From contig JAHQWA010000449.1 in the NCBI GenBank assembly GCA_019634045.1, positions 1-49,722 of the forward strand: a DNA stretch of 49,722 bases. Direction: 5' to 3'. The DNA is from Saprospiraceae bacterium. Its GTDB lineage: Bacteria; Bacteroidota; Bacteroidia; Chitinophagales; Saprospiraceae. The notes under the pieces were generated by a model, which worked only from the letters and a program-made list of their open reading frames with translations, ran no database searches and was not told where the DNA came from. Made by a program: the position numbers and the translations under genes. This document shows positions 34,928 through 42,590 of this stretch, piece by piece (positions within the stretch are counted from its first letter, which is position 1; each line of letters starts with the position of its first letter).

Positions 34928-36697
34928 TTAGCTTTTTTGTAAAACGATCTTTTTGGCCATTACCCGATCATTTTGGGAAACGGTGAGGAAGTAATTAGCG
35001 TTACCATTTTGAGAAATATCTACCTCATCTTCAAATGCTCCACTGTAGTTACCTAGATCGTAATCATAGATGTTTCGCCCCGCTTCATTAAAGATCTGAA
35101 CCCTAGTAGAACCCCTGCTAGGGAGGTTGAAACGCAAATGGAAAAGACCTTTTTGCGGATTAGGAGACAATTGTAAATTGTTCACTGACAAGGTATTATT
35201 GCTCATCCGAACGCCACCTATGCTTCGCAACTTATTTGATTCTTCCTGACTGATGTCTTGGACGTTGACTACAACATTGGTAAAGTCTACGGCTTTAAAG
35301 GTCCTACTATTTGTCGATCGGTCTATTCCGGTGACAACGATTTCGCGATCTCCGATGTTAAACTTGTCGATACCACTTAGACCTTTCGTCTCGCAGTAGG
35401 ATTTGATGGCTTGAATTCCCGTCATCTCGCGATTGTCCCGCATATAGGTGACTTTGATATTCTCACCGACCGTCATATTGTCGATGGCTGTACTGATATC
35501 ATCCCAATCAATAATAGGATTTTCATTAATACTCAAAATCACATCCTTATCTTCCATGCCCAGGGATTCGGCAGTAGATTTAGAGATAACTTGCACCGGC
35601 ACGCCTTTATTCCAGCTACGAGAATGATCTCCAGAGACTCCGAAGAACGGTTCATCGCATTTGTCCACTTCTTTATACACCGCTTCCGAACGACTCCCAA
35701 AGGTGACATTGGTAGATCGGTCAGCGCCTTTTCTCATATAATAGAGGCGAGCTCTTTCACCTGGCTCATATTTTTGCAGGATGTTACTCAGGTTTTGACG
35801 GGCCCCGGTACGGTATTCATCGATGCCGTAGATATAGTCGAATGGCTCTATACCCGCTCGCTCAGCTGCCGTGTTCCCGATCACGCCTGTAACGTAGGAA
35901 CCATAGTAATTGTCAAGACCAAGTTTTTTGGCCTTTTCTCTAGATAGAACATTAGAGTAAATACCAAGGAAAGCACCACTGTTTCGTTCTACTTTAATGC
36001 GTTCTTTATACTGTTGTTGAGTAGCTGCTCTAGATTGGATCGGTGCAGAGGCTGTTCGCATATCTCCATCTCGTTCAAACTCTACTTCAATCGTTTGACC
36101 GATTGACATGGCATCAATGGCGGTAGAAATATCACTCCAGTCTACAATGCTATGGCCATTAATAGCAGTGATAACATCACCATCTACAAGTCCCATCTCT
36201 TCTGCCGTGGAACTGCGCGAAACATCTACTTTGACACCAAGTCGATTGGGTTTTATCTCCATGTCGGAGATGCCCAGATGAGGATCTTCTTCGCTGTTGA
36301 AATTCTTATATTTTGCATCAGATCGACTCCCTAAGGTAATCAGTTGGGATTTCTCTTGCCCACCTCGATAGAAGTGAACAACAACCTCATCCCCAGCCTG
36401 AAAAGTACTCAACATGTCTGAAAGATCTTCGTAGCGACTTGCTCTGAGGTCATCGATACCATAGATATAGTCAAAAGGCTCCAAACCCCCGGTCTCTGCG
36501 GCTGTGTTGCCAATGACCTTAGTTATATAACTACCATATGGGTTTTCAAATCCGAGTATCTCAGCCTTAGTTTGGGAGATATCATCACTATGGACACCTA
36601 GAAAAGCTTTAGTGTCAATGCAGTTCGTTTCTTGTGCAAATATTTGTGTGGGCAGTACGAGCGTAAATAGAACCAAAAATGTATTAAGGCGTTTCAT
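34928..36697 (-). CDS. Secreted four-PDZ protein (duplicated PDZ pair) with type IX secretion tail
   Basis: 589 residues with a signal peptide (MKRLNTFLVLFTLVLPTQIFAQ). It has two tandem copies of a two-domain unit. A1 (31-131) and A2 (242-342) share AFLG, YGSY, VIGNTAAE, EPFDYIYGID, FGSRS/LGSRS and YK; B1 (about 139-222) and B2 (about 350-430) share TAE, LG/MG, DVI, IN, DW-DISTAID and the spacing between them. Domain B matches PDZ; domain A is PDZ-like with an extended first half. A linker (435-505) precedes a T9SS type A domain (508-589: LSPNPQKGLFHLRF...AKKIVLQ). No protease domain. Related in plan to the two-PDZ protein at 9193-10554. It has its own terminator and is divergent from the DUF4403 gene. 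Confidence 0.87.
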   Translation of the reverse strand: MKRLNTFLVLFTLVLPTQIFAQETNCIDTKAFLGVHSDDISQTKAEILGFENPYGSYITKVIGNTAAETGGLEPFDYIYGIDDLRASRYEDLSDMLSTFQAGDEVVVHFYRGGQEKSQLITLGSRSDAKYKNFNSEEDPHLGISDMEIKPNRLGVKVDVSRSSTAEEMGLVDGDVITAINGHSIVDWSDISTAIDAMSIGQTIEVEFERDGDMRTASAPIQSRAATQQQYKERIKVERNSGAFLGIYSNVLSREKAKKLGLDNYYGSYVTGVIGNTAAERAGIEPFDYIYGIDEYRTGARQNLSNILQKYEPGERARLYYMRKGADRSTNVTFGSRSEAVYKEVDKCDEPFFGVSGDHSRSWNKGVPVQVISKSTAESLGMEDKDVILSINENPIIDWDDISTAIDNMTVGENIKVTYMRDNREMTGIQAIKSYCETKGLSGIDKFNIGDREIVVTGIDRSTNSRTFKAVDFTNVVVNVQDISQEESNKLRSIGGVRMSNNTLSVNNLQLSPNPQKGLFHLRFNLPSRGSTRVQIFNEAGRNIYDYDLGNYSGAFEDEVDISQNGNANYFLTVSQNDRVMAKKIVLQKS

Positions 36698-36788
36698 CGT
36701 TTATATTTTAGCATTTTATGGTAAGGACAAGGCAAAGCTGGAAGGGTTGCTTATTCTTTTGGGAACGTTAGCTTCCATTAAAATAGTA

Positions 36789-36826
36789 TTTGAGCTTTAC
36801 ATCAATGCCTCAGATGTTATATCTTG
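36789..36826 (+). promoter_or_regulatory. Possible promoter of the DUF4403 gene
   Basis: TTTG (36789-36792) and TATATCTTG (36818-36826), spacer 25 nt, which is longer than the usual 19-23. Weak call. Confidence 0.3.
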
Positions 36827-36845
36827 CGTGCGAAACTAATCTAAT

Positions 36846-38237
36846 ATGATACAAAACTTGGCTTTGCGTACTGCATTATTGGCCCTGATCGTGTTGGCGA
36901 TCGGTACTTCCTGTAAAACGACGAAACCTACTCGGCCCATGGAGCAATATGAGGAGAACCCCTTTGAAGAAAAGATTTCTTTGCTAAACATTCCGATTAG
37001 AGTGGGCTTGGGTGAGCTTGAAAAAATGCTCAACAGACAATTTGATGGAATGGTGTATGAGGACGATGATATGGATGATGGTGATGATATGATGGTGAAG
37101 GCAGAGAAACAAGGCGATATTAATCTTTCGATTGATAGTAACTTTGTGCAGTATAAGGTTCCACTTAAGATCTGGATAAAGTATGATGCTGGCTTCACTA
37201 CCTTACAAGGGGAGGGCTCCATCGCCGTGGAAATGAAAACCCTCTTTGATATTGCACAGGATTGGAATCTAAGCACGGCAACTGAAATTATCGGTCATGA
37301 GTGGTTGGAGCAACCTAAATTGAAAATGGGAGTAGTGAGTTTGCCTGTTGGTACGGTAGCCAATATCTTACTACGCAATTTTAAATCGACGATCACCGAA
37401 GCCATCGACGAGCAGATTAAGGAGAACTTTCAAATGAGTAAGCTTATTTCAGAAGCTTGGGAGAATGCCTTTCAGCCTGTTTTGGTGGCCCCAGATTTCA
37501 ATACTTGGTTGATGATTAATCCTGAAGCTATTGGGATGACACCTATCAAGGCACAAGATGGAACGATTTCTACCACCATCTCGATTCAGTCTAGGCCCCG
37601 GCTAAAGATTGGAGAAAAGCCCAGCGTAGATAAAGCTTCGACCGTTCTACCTCCCTTTCAGTACGTTCGTGAAACGAAGGAAGACTTTGAAATTCAAATT
37701 GGAGCGGAGATCAGTTATAAAGAGGCGGAACGCCTAGTTAAGGAGAATATGGTGGGAGAACGCTTTGATTACGGAAAGCGTCATATTATTGTGGAAGACA
37801 TTGAGTTATACGGCCAAGGAAATCAGCTGGTGGTGAATACTAAGCTTTCTGGCACCTACGAGGGCAGCATTTACATGACGGGAAAACCTGAGTATAATCC
37901 TAGATTTAATGCCATTGATATTAAAAAGCTTAAGTATACGGTAGATTCCCGCAACTTTCTACTACGTTCCGCAGCTTGGCTACTAAAAGGCAAGTTCAAG
38001 AATACGCTAGAGGAAAACTTGAATTTTTACCTGGACTACAATTTAACGGAGATCAAGGAGCAAATCCGAGAGCAATTGAAAGGATATTCCGTGGCGGATA
38101 ATGTGCTTTTGAAAGGTGATTTGCGGGAGTTGAATTTATCCAATGCTTACCTTTCTCCGGATGCAATTCAAGTATCATTGCAGTTGGATGGGCAGGTGGA
38201 GATAGAAATGAGCGAGCTATCAGACTTACAAGAATAA
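36846..38237 (+). CDS. DUF4403-family lipoprotein
   Basis: 463 residues. Lipobox AIGTSC23 after a hydrophobic leader, so lipid-anchored. The body is predicted alpha/beta with two similar halves, each holding an amphipathic helix and long strands, as in the DUF4403 family of envelope proteins: SLLNIPIRVGLGELEKMLNRQFDG begins the first half, and SYKEAERLVKENMVGERFDY the second. An Asp/Glu/Met-rich insertion (YEDDDMDDGDDMMVK) is unusual. Function unknown; such folds often bind lipid. The GH13 gene follows 64 nt downstream. Confidence 0.8.
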   Translation: MIQNLALRTALLALIVLAIGTSCKTTKPTRPMEQYEENPFEEKISLLNIPIRVGLGELEKMLNRQFDGMVYEDDDMDDGDDMMVKAEKQGDINLSIDSNFVQYKVPLKIWIKYDAGFTTLQGEGSIAVEMKTLFDIAQDWNLSTATEIIGHEWLEQPKLKMGVVSLPVGTVANILLRNFKSTITEAIDEQIKENFQMSKLISEAWENAFQPVLVAPDFNTWLMINPEAIGMTPIKAQDGTISTTISIQSRPRLKIGEKPSVDKASTVLPPFQYVRETKEDFEIQIGAEISYKEAERLVKENMVGERFDYGKRHIIVEDIELYGQGNQLVVNTKLSGTYEGSIYMTGKPEYNPRFNAIDIKKLKYTVDSRNFLLRSAAWLLKGKFKNTLEENLNFYLDYNLTEIKEQIREQLKGYSVADNVLLKGDLRELNLSNAYLSPDAIQVSLQLDGQVEIEMSELSDLQE

Positions 38238-38247
38238 ATTTGAATGG

Positions 38248-38280
38248 AGTAGCAGGGCTTAGTTAATCGGCTCTGCTACT
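38248..38280 (+). terminator. Hairpin between DUF4403 and amylase genes
   Basis: AGTAGCAG (38248-38255) pairs perfectly with CTGCTACT (38273-38280), 17-nt loop. There is no T-run after it, so it may only weaken read-through, or act as an RNA-stability element. Confidence 0.4.
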
Positions 38281-38301
38281 AGAATTCTAATCTAATAAAG
38301 T

Positions 38302-40146
38302 ATGAAACCTTTTACAACCAGCATAGCCCTGCTATGCCTTTCCTTACTATTTGTTATTCCCGTCTTTGGACAAGAAAAGATAGATCGTATTGAGCCGCCT
38401 TTTTGGTGGGCTGGTATGAAAAATACCAACTTACAGCTATTGGTCCATGGGGAAAATATTGCTCATCTAAGGCCCAAAGTCCAATACAAAGGACTATCGC
38501 TAGAAAGAGTTATCAAAGTGAAGAGCCCCAATTACCTCTTTCTAGATCTCAAGATGGACCCAACCATGGAGCCTGGTACCTGCAATATTGTGTTCTTGAA
38601 TACCAATCAGGAAGTAGCCGTATCCTATAATTACGAATTTCTGACTCGAGAAAAGGGTTCTGCAACACGGGAAGGGTTTAATAATTCCGATGTCCTATAC
38701 TTGATCACCCCGGACCGGTTTGTGAATGCCGACCCCAGCAATGATTCCTTAGAGGGATTGAAAGAGAAAAGCAATCGAGCGTTCAAGGGAGGGCGCCACG
38801 GTGGAGATATTGCTGGAATCGAGAAAAGCCTGGATTACATTGCAGATTTGGGTTTCACTGCCATCTGGGTAAATCCTGTATTGGAAAATGATCAGGAAGA
38901 GTATTCTTATCACGGATACTCTACCACGGACTTTTACAAGGTGGACCCACGCTTTGGAACAAATGAAGATTACCGTGATTTGAGCAGGAAAGCCAAAGAA
39001 AAAGGAGTGAAGTTCATTATGGATATGATCGTCAATCATTGTGGCTCTGGGCATTGGTGGATGGAGGATTTACCAACGGAAGACTGGCTAAATTCCACTG
39101 GCGAGTATGTACAGACTAATCACAAAAAGTCCGTCATCCAAGATCCATACGGGGCAAAAATAGATCGACAAATATTTGTTGATGGTTGGTTTGTATCCAC
39201 TATGCCTGACTTGAATCAACGGAATGATCTCCTGGCTACTTACCTAACTCAAAATAGCATCTGGTGGATAGAATATGCGGACCTTGCCGGGATCCGTATG
39301 GATACTTATCCCTATCCCGATATGGATTACATGACGGAATGGACCGAAGCTGTTATGCATGAATATCCAGACTTCAATGTAGTAGGAGAGGAGTGGAACG
39401 GTAACCCGGCTATCGTTTCTTATTGGCAAAGAGGCAAGCAAAACCCCAATGGATATACCTCTGAATTAAAGAGCTTGATGGATTTTCCAGTCCAAGAAAA
39501 TCTAGTGAAAGCCCTGAATGTAGGCAGCTGGAATCCTGTTTATGAAATGCTTGCGAATGATTTCCTGTATCCAGATCCCGATAATCTAGTCGTTTTTCCC
39601 GATAACCATGACATGAATCGCTTTTATGCGGCTATCGGAGAGGATTATGCCAAATTCAAATTGGGCTTAGCCATGATCCTTACCACTAGAGGAATTCCTC
39701 AGATCTATTACGGGACTGAAATTTTGATGAGTAATCCGGGCAATGGAGATCACGGTATTATACGAAGTGATTTTCCTGGAGGCTGGGCTGGCGATCAGGT
39801 TGATGGATTTAGTGGAGAGGGATTAACGCCCCAGCAGAAAGCGGCCAAGGACTTTTTGAAAAATATACTGCTTTGGCGTAAGGGAGCAAAAGCTTTACAC
39901 GATGGCAAATTGCTACACTATGTTCCGGAGCATGATACTTACGTCTACTTCCGATACAATGATAGCCATAAAGTGATGGTAGCCTTAAACATGGGAACAA
40001 AACCTGCTACCTTGAAACTGGATAGGTTTTCAGAGGCACTACCCGCTCAAGCGACGGGAAAGGACGTGATTAGCGGAAAGGTGTATAAACTCTCAGGTGA
40101 CTTGACTGTACCTGCGATGACACCCATGATCATAGACCTAGATTAA
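38302..40146 (+). CDS. GH13 alpha-amylase/neopullulanase-type enzyme (SusA-like)
   Basis: 614 residues. Signal peptide MKPFTTSIALLCLSLLFVIPVFGQ. An N-terminal beta domain (about 28-115, neopullulanase type) precedes the catalytic barrel. GH13 regions: DMIVNHCG (241-248), GIRMDTYPYPD with nucleophile D334, VVGEEWNG with acid/base E363, FPDNHD with D437. The C-terminal beta domain runs from about 545 to the end. This organisation matches Bacteroidota SusA-type cyclomaltodextrinases and neopullulanases that cleave alpha-1,4-glucans in the periplasm. No SusC/SusD pair is adjacent. Confidence 0.93.
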   Translation: MKPFTTSIALLCLSLLFVIPVFGQEKIDRIEPPFWWAGMKNTNLQLLVHGENIAHLRPKVQYKGLSLERVIKVKSPNYLFLDLKMDPTMEPGTCNIVFLNTNQEVAVSYNYEFLTREKGSATREGFNNSDVLYLITPDRFVNADPSNDSLEGLKEKSNRAFKGGRHGGDIAGIEKSLDYIADLGFTAIWVNPVLENDQEEYSYHGYSTTDFYKVDPRFGTNEDYRDLSRKAKEKGVKFIMDMIVNHCGSGHWWMEDLPTEDWLNSTGEYVQTNHKKSVIQDPYGAKIDRQIFVDGWFVSTMPDLNQRNDLLATYLTQNSIWWIEYADLAGIRMDTYPYPDMDYMTEWTEAVMHEYPDFNVVGEEWNGNPAIVSYWQRGKQNPNGYTSELKSLMDFPVQENLVKALNVGSWNPVYEMLANDFLYPDPDNLVVFPDNHDMNRFYAAIGEDYAKFKLGLAMILTTRGIPQIYYGTEILMSNPGNGDHGIIRSDFPGGWAGDQVDGFSGEGLTPQQKAAKDFLKNILLWRKGAKALHDGKLLHYVPEHDTYVYFRYNDSHKVMVALNMGTKPATLKLDRFSEALPAQATGKDVISGKVYKLSGDLTVPAMTPMIIDLD

Positions 40147-40157
40147 ATTATTCATTT

Positions 40158-40214
40158 CCAATGCTTTAGGTTCTTTAGTTGTAGCTTTGTGTGAAAGAGG
40201 ATCTAAAGCATTGG
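40158..40214. repeat. 12-bp perfect inverted repeat between convergent genes
   Basis: CCAATGCTTTAG (40158-40169) and CTAAAGCATTGG (40203-40214) flank 33 nt. Sits between the amylase and the small DUF6435 gene; likely a long hairpin at both transcript ends, without T-runs. Confidence 0.6.
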
Positions 40215-40242
40215 TTACTGGATTCGCCGCTAGTACGAATCC

Positions 40243-40425
40243 CTATTGCTGCTCCTGCTCATCCTTGAGGCGTTCGATTTCTTGCATCACTTCTTCTGCT
40301 TCCGCTACTTTGGCCGAATACGCCTTAATATCACCTCCTCGTTGAATCATCATCGCCTCTTCCATCAACGCTAAGTACTTCTTCTCAAGCTTTTTAGTAG
40401 GATCTTTCTTAAACCATCCAAACAT
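40243..40425 (-). CDS. Small DUF6435-family protein
   Basis: 60 residues, MFGWFKKDPTKKLEKKY then a charged helix with EEAMMIQRGGDIKAYS and a coiled-coil-like end. The MFGxFKKDPxKKLEKxY start and RxGDI motif are characteristic of a short conserved Bacteroidota family (DUF6435) of unknown function. Cytosolic. Stands alone between convergent and divergent neighbours. Confidence 0.8.
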   Translation of the reverse strand: MFGWFKKDPTKKLEKKYLALMEEAMMIQRGGDIKAYSAKVAEAEEVMQEIERLKDEQEQQ

Positions 40426-40596
40426 AACTTTTCGTTTTCCTACTCGAACAGTAAGAAGAGTGAATGGTTCATCGATCTAGGCAAAATTGGTCTACTATTT
40501 GATGGGTTGTCCTAGAAGCTATTTGAATTTGACATTTGGGATATGTTATCAGCCTATTTTTTGCCAATTGAGACTCTTTTTGTGAATTAGCGCATG

Positions 40597-40613
40597 TTTT
40601 GCCAGTGGCAAAA
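40597..40613. promoter_or_regulatory. Perfect palindrome upstream of the DUF481-like gene
   Basis: TTTTGCCA-G-TGGCAAAA, 8-bp arms around one base, 97 nt before the start at 40710. A regulator-binding site is possible. Read as RNA it would be a hairpin with a 3-nt loop. Confidence 0.4.
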
Positions 40614-40709
40614 AAAGGGCAGCGTTATTTGATGATCAGAGGCCGCAGGTATTGGTAAAGGGGCATAACAGAACCACATTGTTGAGTTCGGGTTCTTAAA
40701 TGGAAAACT

Positions 40710-41471
40710 ATGAGAAAACAGTTACTCACCCTGCTGTGCTGGGTAGGCCTTGCCTGTATGAGTAGTGCCCAAATCGTGAATATAGAAGATAAACGATTTA
40801 TGAAGGATACTACTGGACTCTTTGGGCAACTAGATGTAGGTTTGAATTGGGTTCGTAATACAAGTTCAGTACTCAGTTTCAATACAGGTTTAAGAATGGA
40901 TTTCATCCAGCGCAAAGATACCTGGCTCCTACTCAGCAATTACAATCTTATCCAGGCAGGCTCTAATCGGCAAGTAAATGCTGGATTTGGCCATCTGCGC
41001 TGGAGTCGAAAATTATCAGATCATATCAGCTGGGAGGCTTTTGGCCAAAGTCAATTTGATGAAAGAATCAAAATTCGGTATCGAGGTTTGTTGGGTACTG
41101 GCCCGCGTTTTAACCTTTTCGGTACCGGGAAACAGAAGTTGTTTTGGGGCGTGCTGTATATGTTTGAATACAATGAGGTGAAGGCAGGAGAGGCTTACTT
41201 TAGAGATCACCGATTAAGCATTTCGCTTTCAGCACAATTGCAATTGAGCCCTACGCTGCGTCTTGCCAACACTTCCTATTATCAACCCGCAATCAGCACA
41301 CTCGGCGAGGCTAGATTATCTTCGGGAACTTCTGTACAGCTGAAGATTAATAGCCATCTATCATTCGTGACTACCTTCAATATAACCTATGATGGTAGAA
41401 TTGCTGGAGAAGTGGAGGGTGTTCCCAAGACGGTCCACCGCCTAACCAACAGGGTGCGATGGATGTTCTAA
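40710..41471 (+). CDS. DUF481-like outer-membrane beta-barrel protein
   Basis: 253 residues. Signal peptide MRKQLLTLLCWVGLACMSSAQ. The rest is a run of alternating amphipathic strands (GQLDVGLNWVRN, VLSFNTGLRMDFI, TWLLLSNYNLIQ, NAGFGHLRWSRKL, ISWEAFGQSQFD) ending in aromatic W-M-F, as expected for an outer-membrane barrel. The strand order fits the DUF481/YdiY group. Function unknown. Convergent with the small minus-strand gene, 9 nt apart. Confidence 0.75.
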   Translation: MRKQLLTLLCWVGLACMSSAQIVNIEDKRFMKDTTGLFGQLDVGLNWVRNTSSVLSFNTGLRMDFIQRKDTWLLLSNYNLIQAGSNRQVNAGFGHLRWSRKLSDHISWEAFGQSQFDERIKIRYRGLLGTGPRFNLFGTGKQKLFWGVLYMFEYNEVKAGEAYFRDHRLSISLSAQLQLSPTLRLANTSYYQPAISTLGEARLSSGTSVQLKINSHLSFVTTFNITYDGRIAGEVEGVPKTVHRLTNRVRWMF

Positions 41472-41480
41472 ATTTATGTC

Positions 41481-41762
41481 CTAGATGATGGTATCAAATT
41501 CATCCTCTTCCTCATCAGGCATTAGCCGCTCATAGGCGTCGAAACTATATTTTTGCATCTGGGCAAATTGCGCTTCGACTTTCGATGCAAACTCAGTATC
41601 CACTAATTTTTCTAAGTCCGCCAAGCCTTCCAGCCCTGCTTGGGTTCGGAATTTATAGGTTTGTTCCAGCATGCCCGTTTCAAACTTGACCGATAACTTA
41701 TTGTCCATTTTAAAGACGGTGACTTTGAGGCGGGGATGTTCTAAATAGCCAATGATTCGCAT
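41481..41762 (-). CDS. Small conserved hypothetical protein
   Basis: 93 residues, MRIIGYLEHPRLKVTVFKMDNKLSVKFETG then a helical part and an acidic C-terminus (PDEEEDEFDTII). No domain recognised. It begins 2 nt after the DUF2520 gene stop, so it is the last gene of the ccm-side operon; cytosolic by composition. Confidence 0.7.
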   Translation of the reverse strand: MRIIGYLEHPRLKVTVFKMDNKLSVKFETGMLEQTYKFRTQAGLEGLADLEKLVDTEFASKVEAQFAQMQKYSFDAYERLMPDEEEDEFDTII

Positions 41763-41764
41763 GC

Positions 41765-42565
41765 TTAGGTAATTTTGTTTTGGGCTAGATCAGGGTTAAT
41801 ACTTAGGGTGAAATTCTTATATAGTTCGATTAAATCTGGTCGCTTTTCCTGCAGAATTTCTAGGTGACGAGCGATTGTATCTTGATCAGCTCGGATGGCT
41901 GGCCCAGTTTGTGCAGCTCTCGGGCTTAAATCTTGAACCTTTAGCGCTCCTCCCAGAATTAGAGGCCTAAGCAGGTCAAAAGGAATGTCTTCCTCCTTTA
42001 GCCATTCGTCCATCAGGGCATAAAGATGATTGCTAAAGTTATTGACAAAGACGGCAGCTACATGCAATAGGCTCCTTTGCTCGTCATTGATTTTAAACAC
42101 TTTCTGGCTAAGCTGCTGCGCCAATTTTTCCAACTTGTGCAAATCTGATGCTAGGCCGGCATCAACGCAAAAAGGAACTTGGGATAAGTCAATTTCTTGT
42201 GATTTGGATAGACTTTGCAAGGGATAAAAGACCCCATATCGACTAAAGTGTTCCTTAAAAACGCTCCCTGGTGTCGCTCCTGAGGTATGGGCGATCAACT
42301 TGTCCTCCAGGTATGCCAATTCAGGAACTAAGCCTTGGATGGCTTGGTCACTCACACAAAGCAAGTAGAGGTCGGCTTCCGTGTCGAGGCTATCCAAGCG
42401 ATCTGTATACTTACAGGACAGTTCCTTGGCCAGTACCATCGCGGAGGAGATGGTTCGGTTATACACTTGAACTACATGGATACCGACAGCCTGTAGCGAC
42501 CTACCTAAGATTGTCGCCATATTGCCGGCTCCAATCAGGACGATATGCTGGATAGGAGCATTCAT
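41765..42565 (-). CDS. Rossmann-fold DUF2520-family protein (NADP oxidoreductase-like)
   Basis: 266 residues. GAGNMATILGRSL (13-25) is a Rossmann dinucleotide loop; the layout (F420/NADP-oxidoreductase-like N-terminal half, then YPLQSLSK and DUF2520 helical C-terminal half with HVAAVFVNNFSNHLYAL and TGPAIRADQDTI) matches the DUF2520 proteins, which resemble pyrroline-5-carboxylate reductase and ketopantoate reductase. Activity unknown. It begins 25 nt after the ccmF stop on the minus strand and is followed 2 nt later by a small gene. Confidence 0.85.
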   Translation of the reverse strand: MNAPIQHIVLIGAGNMATILGRSLQAVGIHVVQVYNRTISSAMVLAKELSCKYTDRLDSLDTEADLYLLCVSDQAIQGLVPELAYLEDKLIAHTSGATPGSVFKEHFSRYGVFYPLQSLSKSQEIDLSQVPFCVDAGLASDLHKLEKLAQQLSQKVFKINDEQRSLLHVAAVFVNNFSNHLYALMDEWLKEEDIPFDLLRPLILGGALKVQDLSPRAAQTGPAIRADQDTIARHLEILQEKRPDLIELYKNFTLSINPDLAQNKIT

Positions 42566-42590
42566 GGATATCGATCTGGATGATAAGGGC

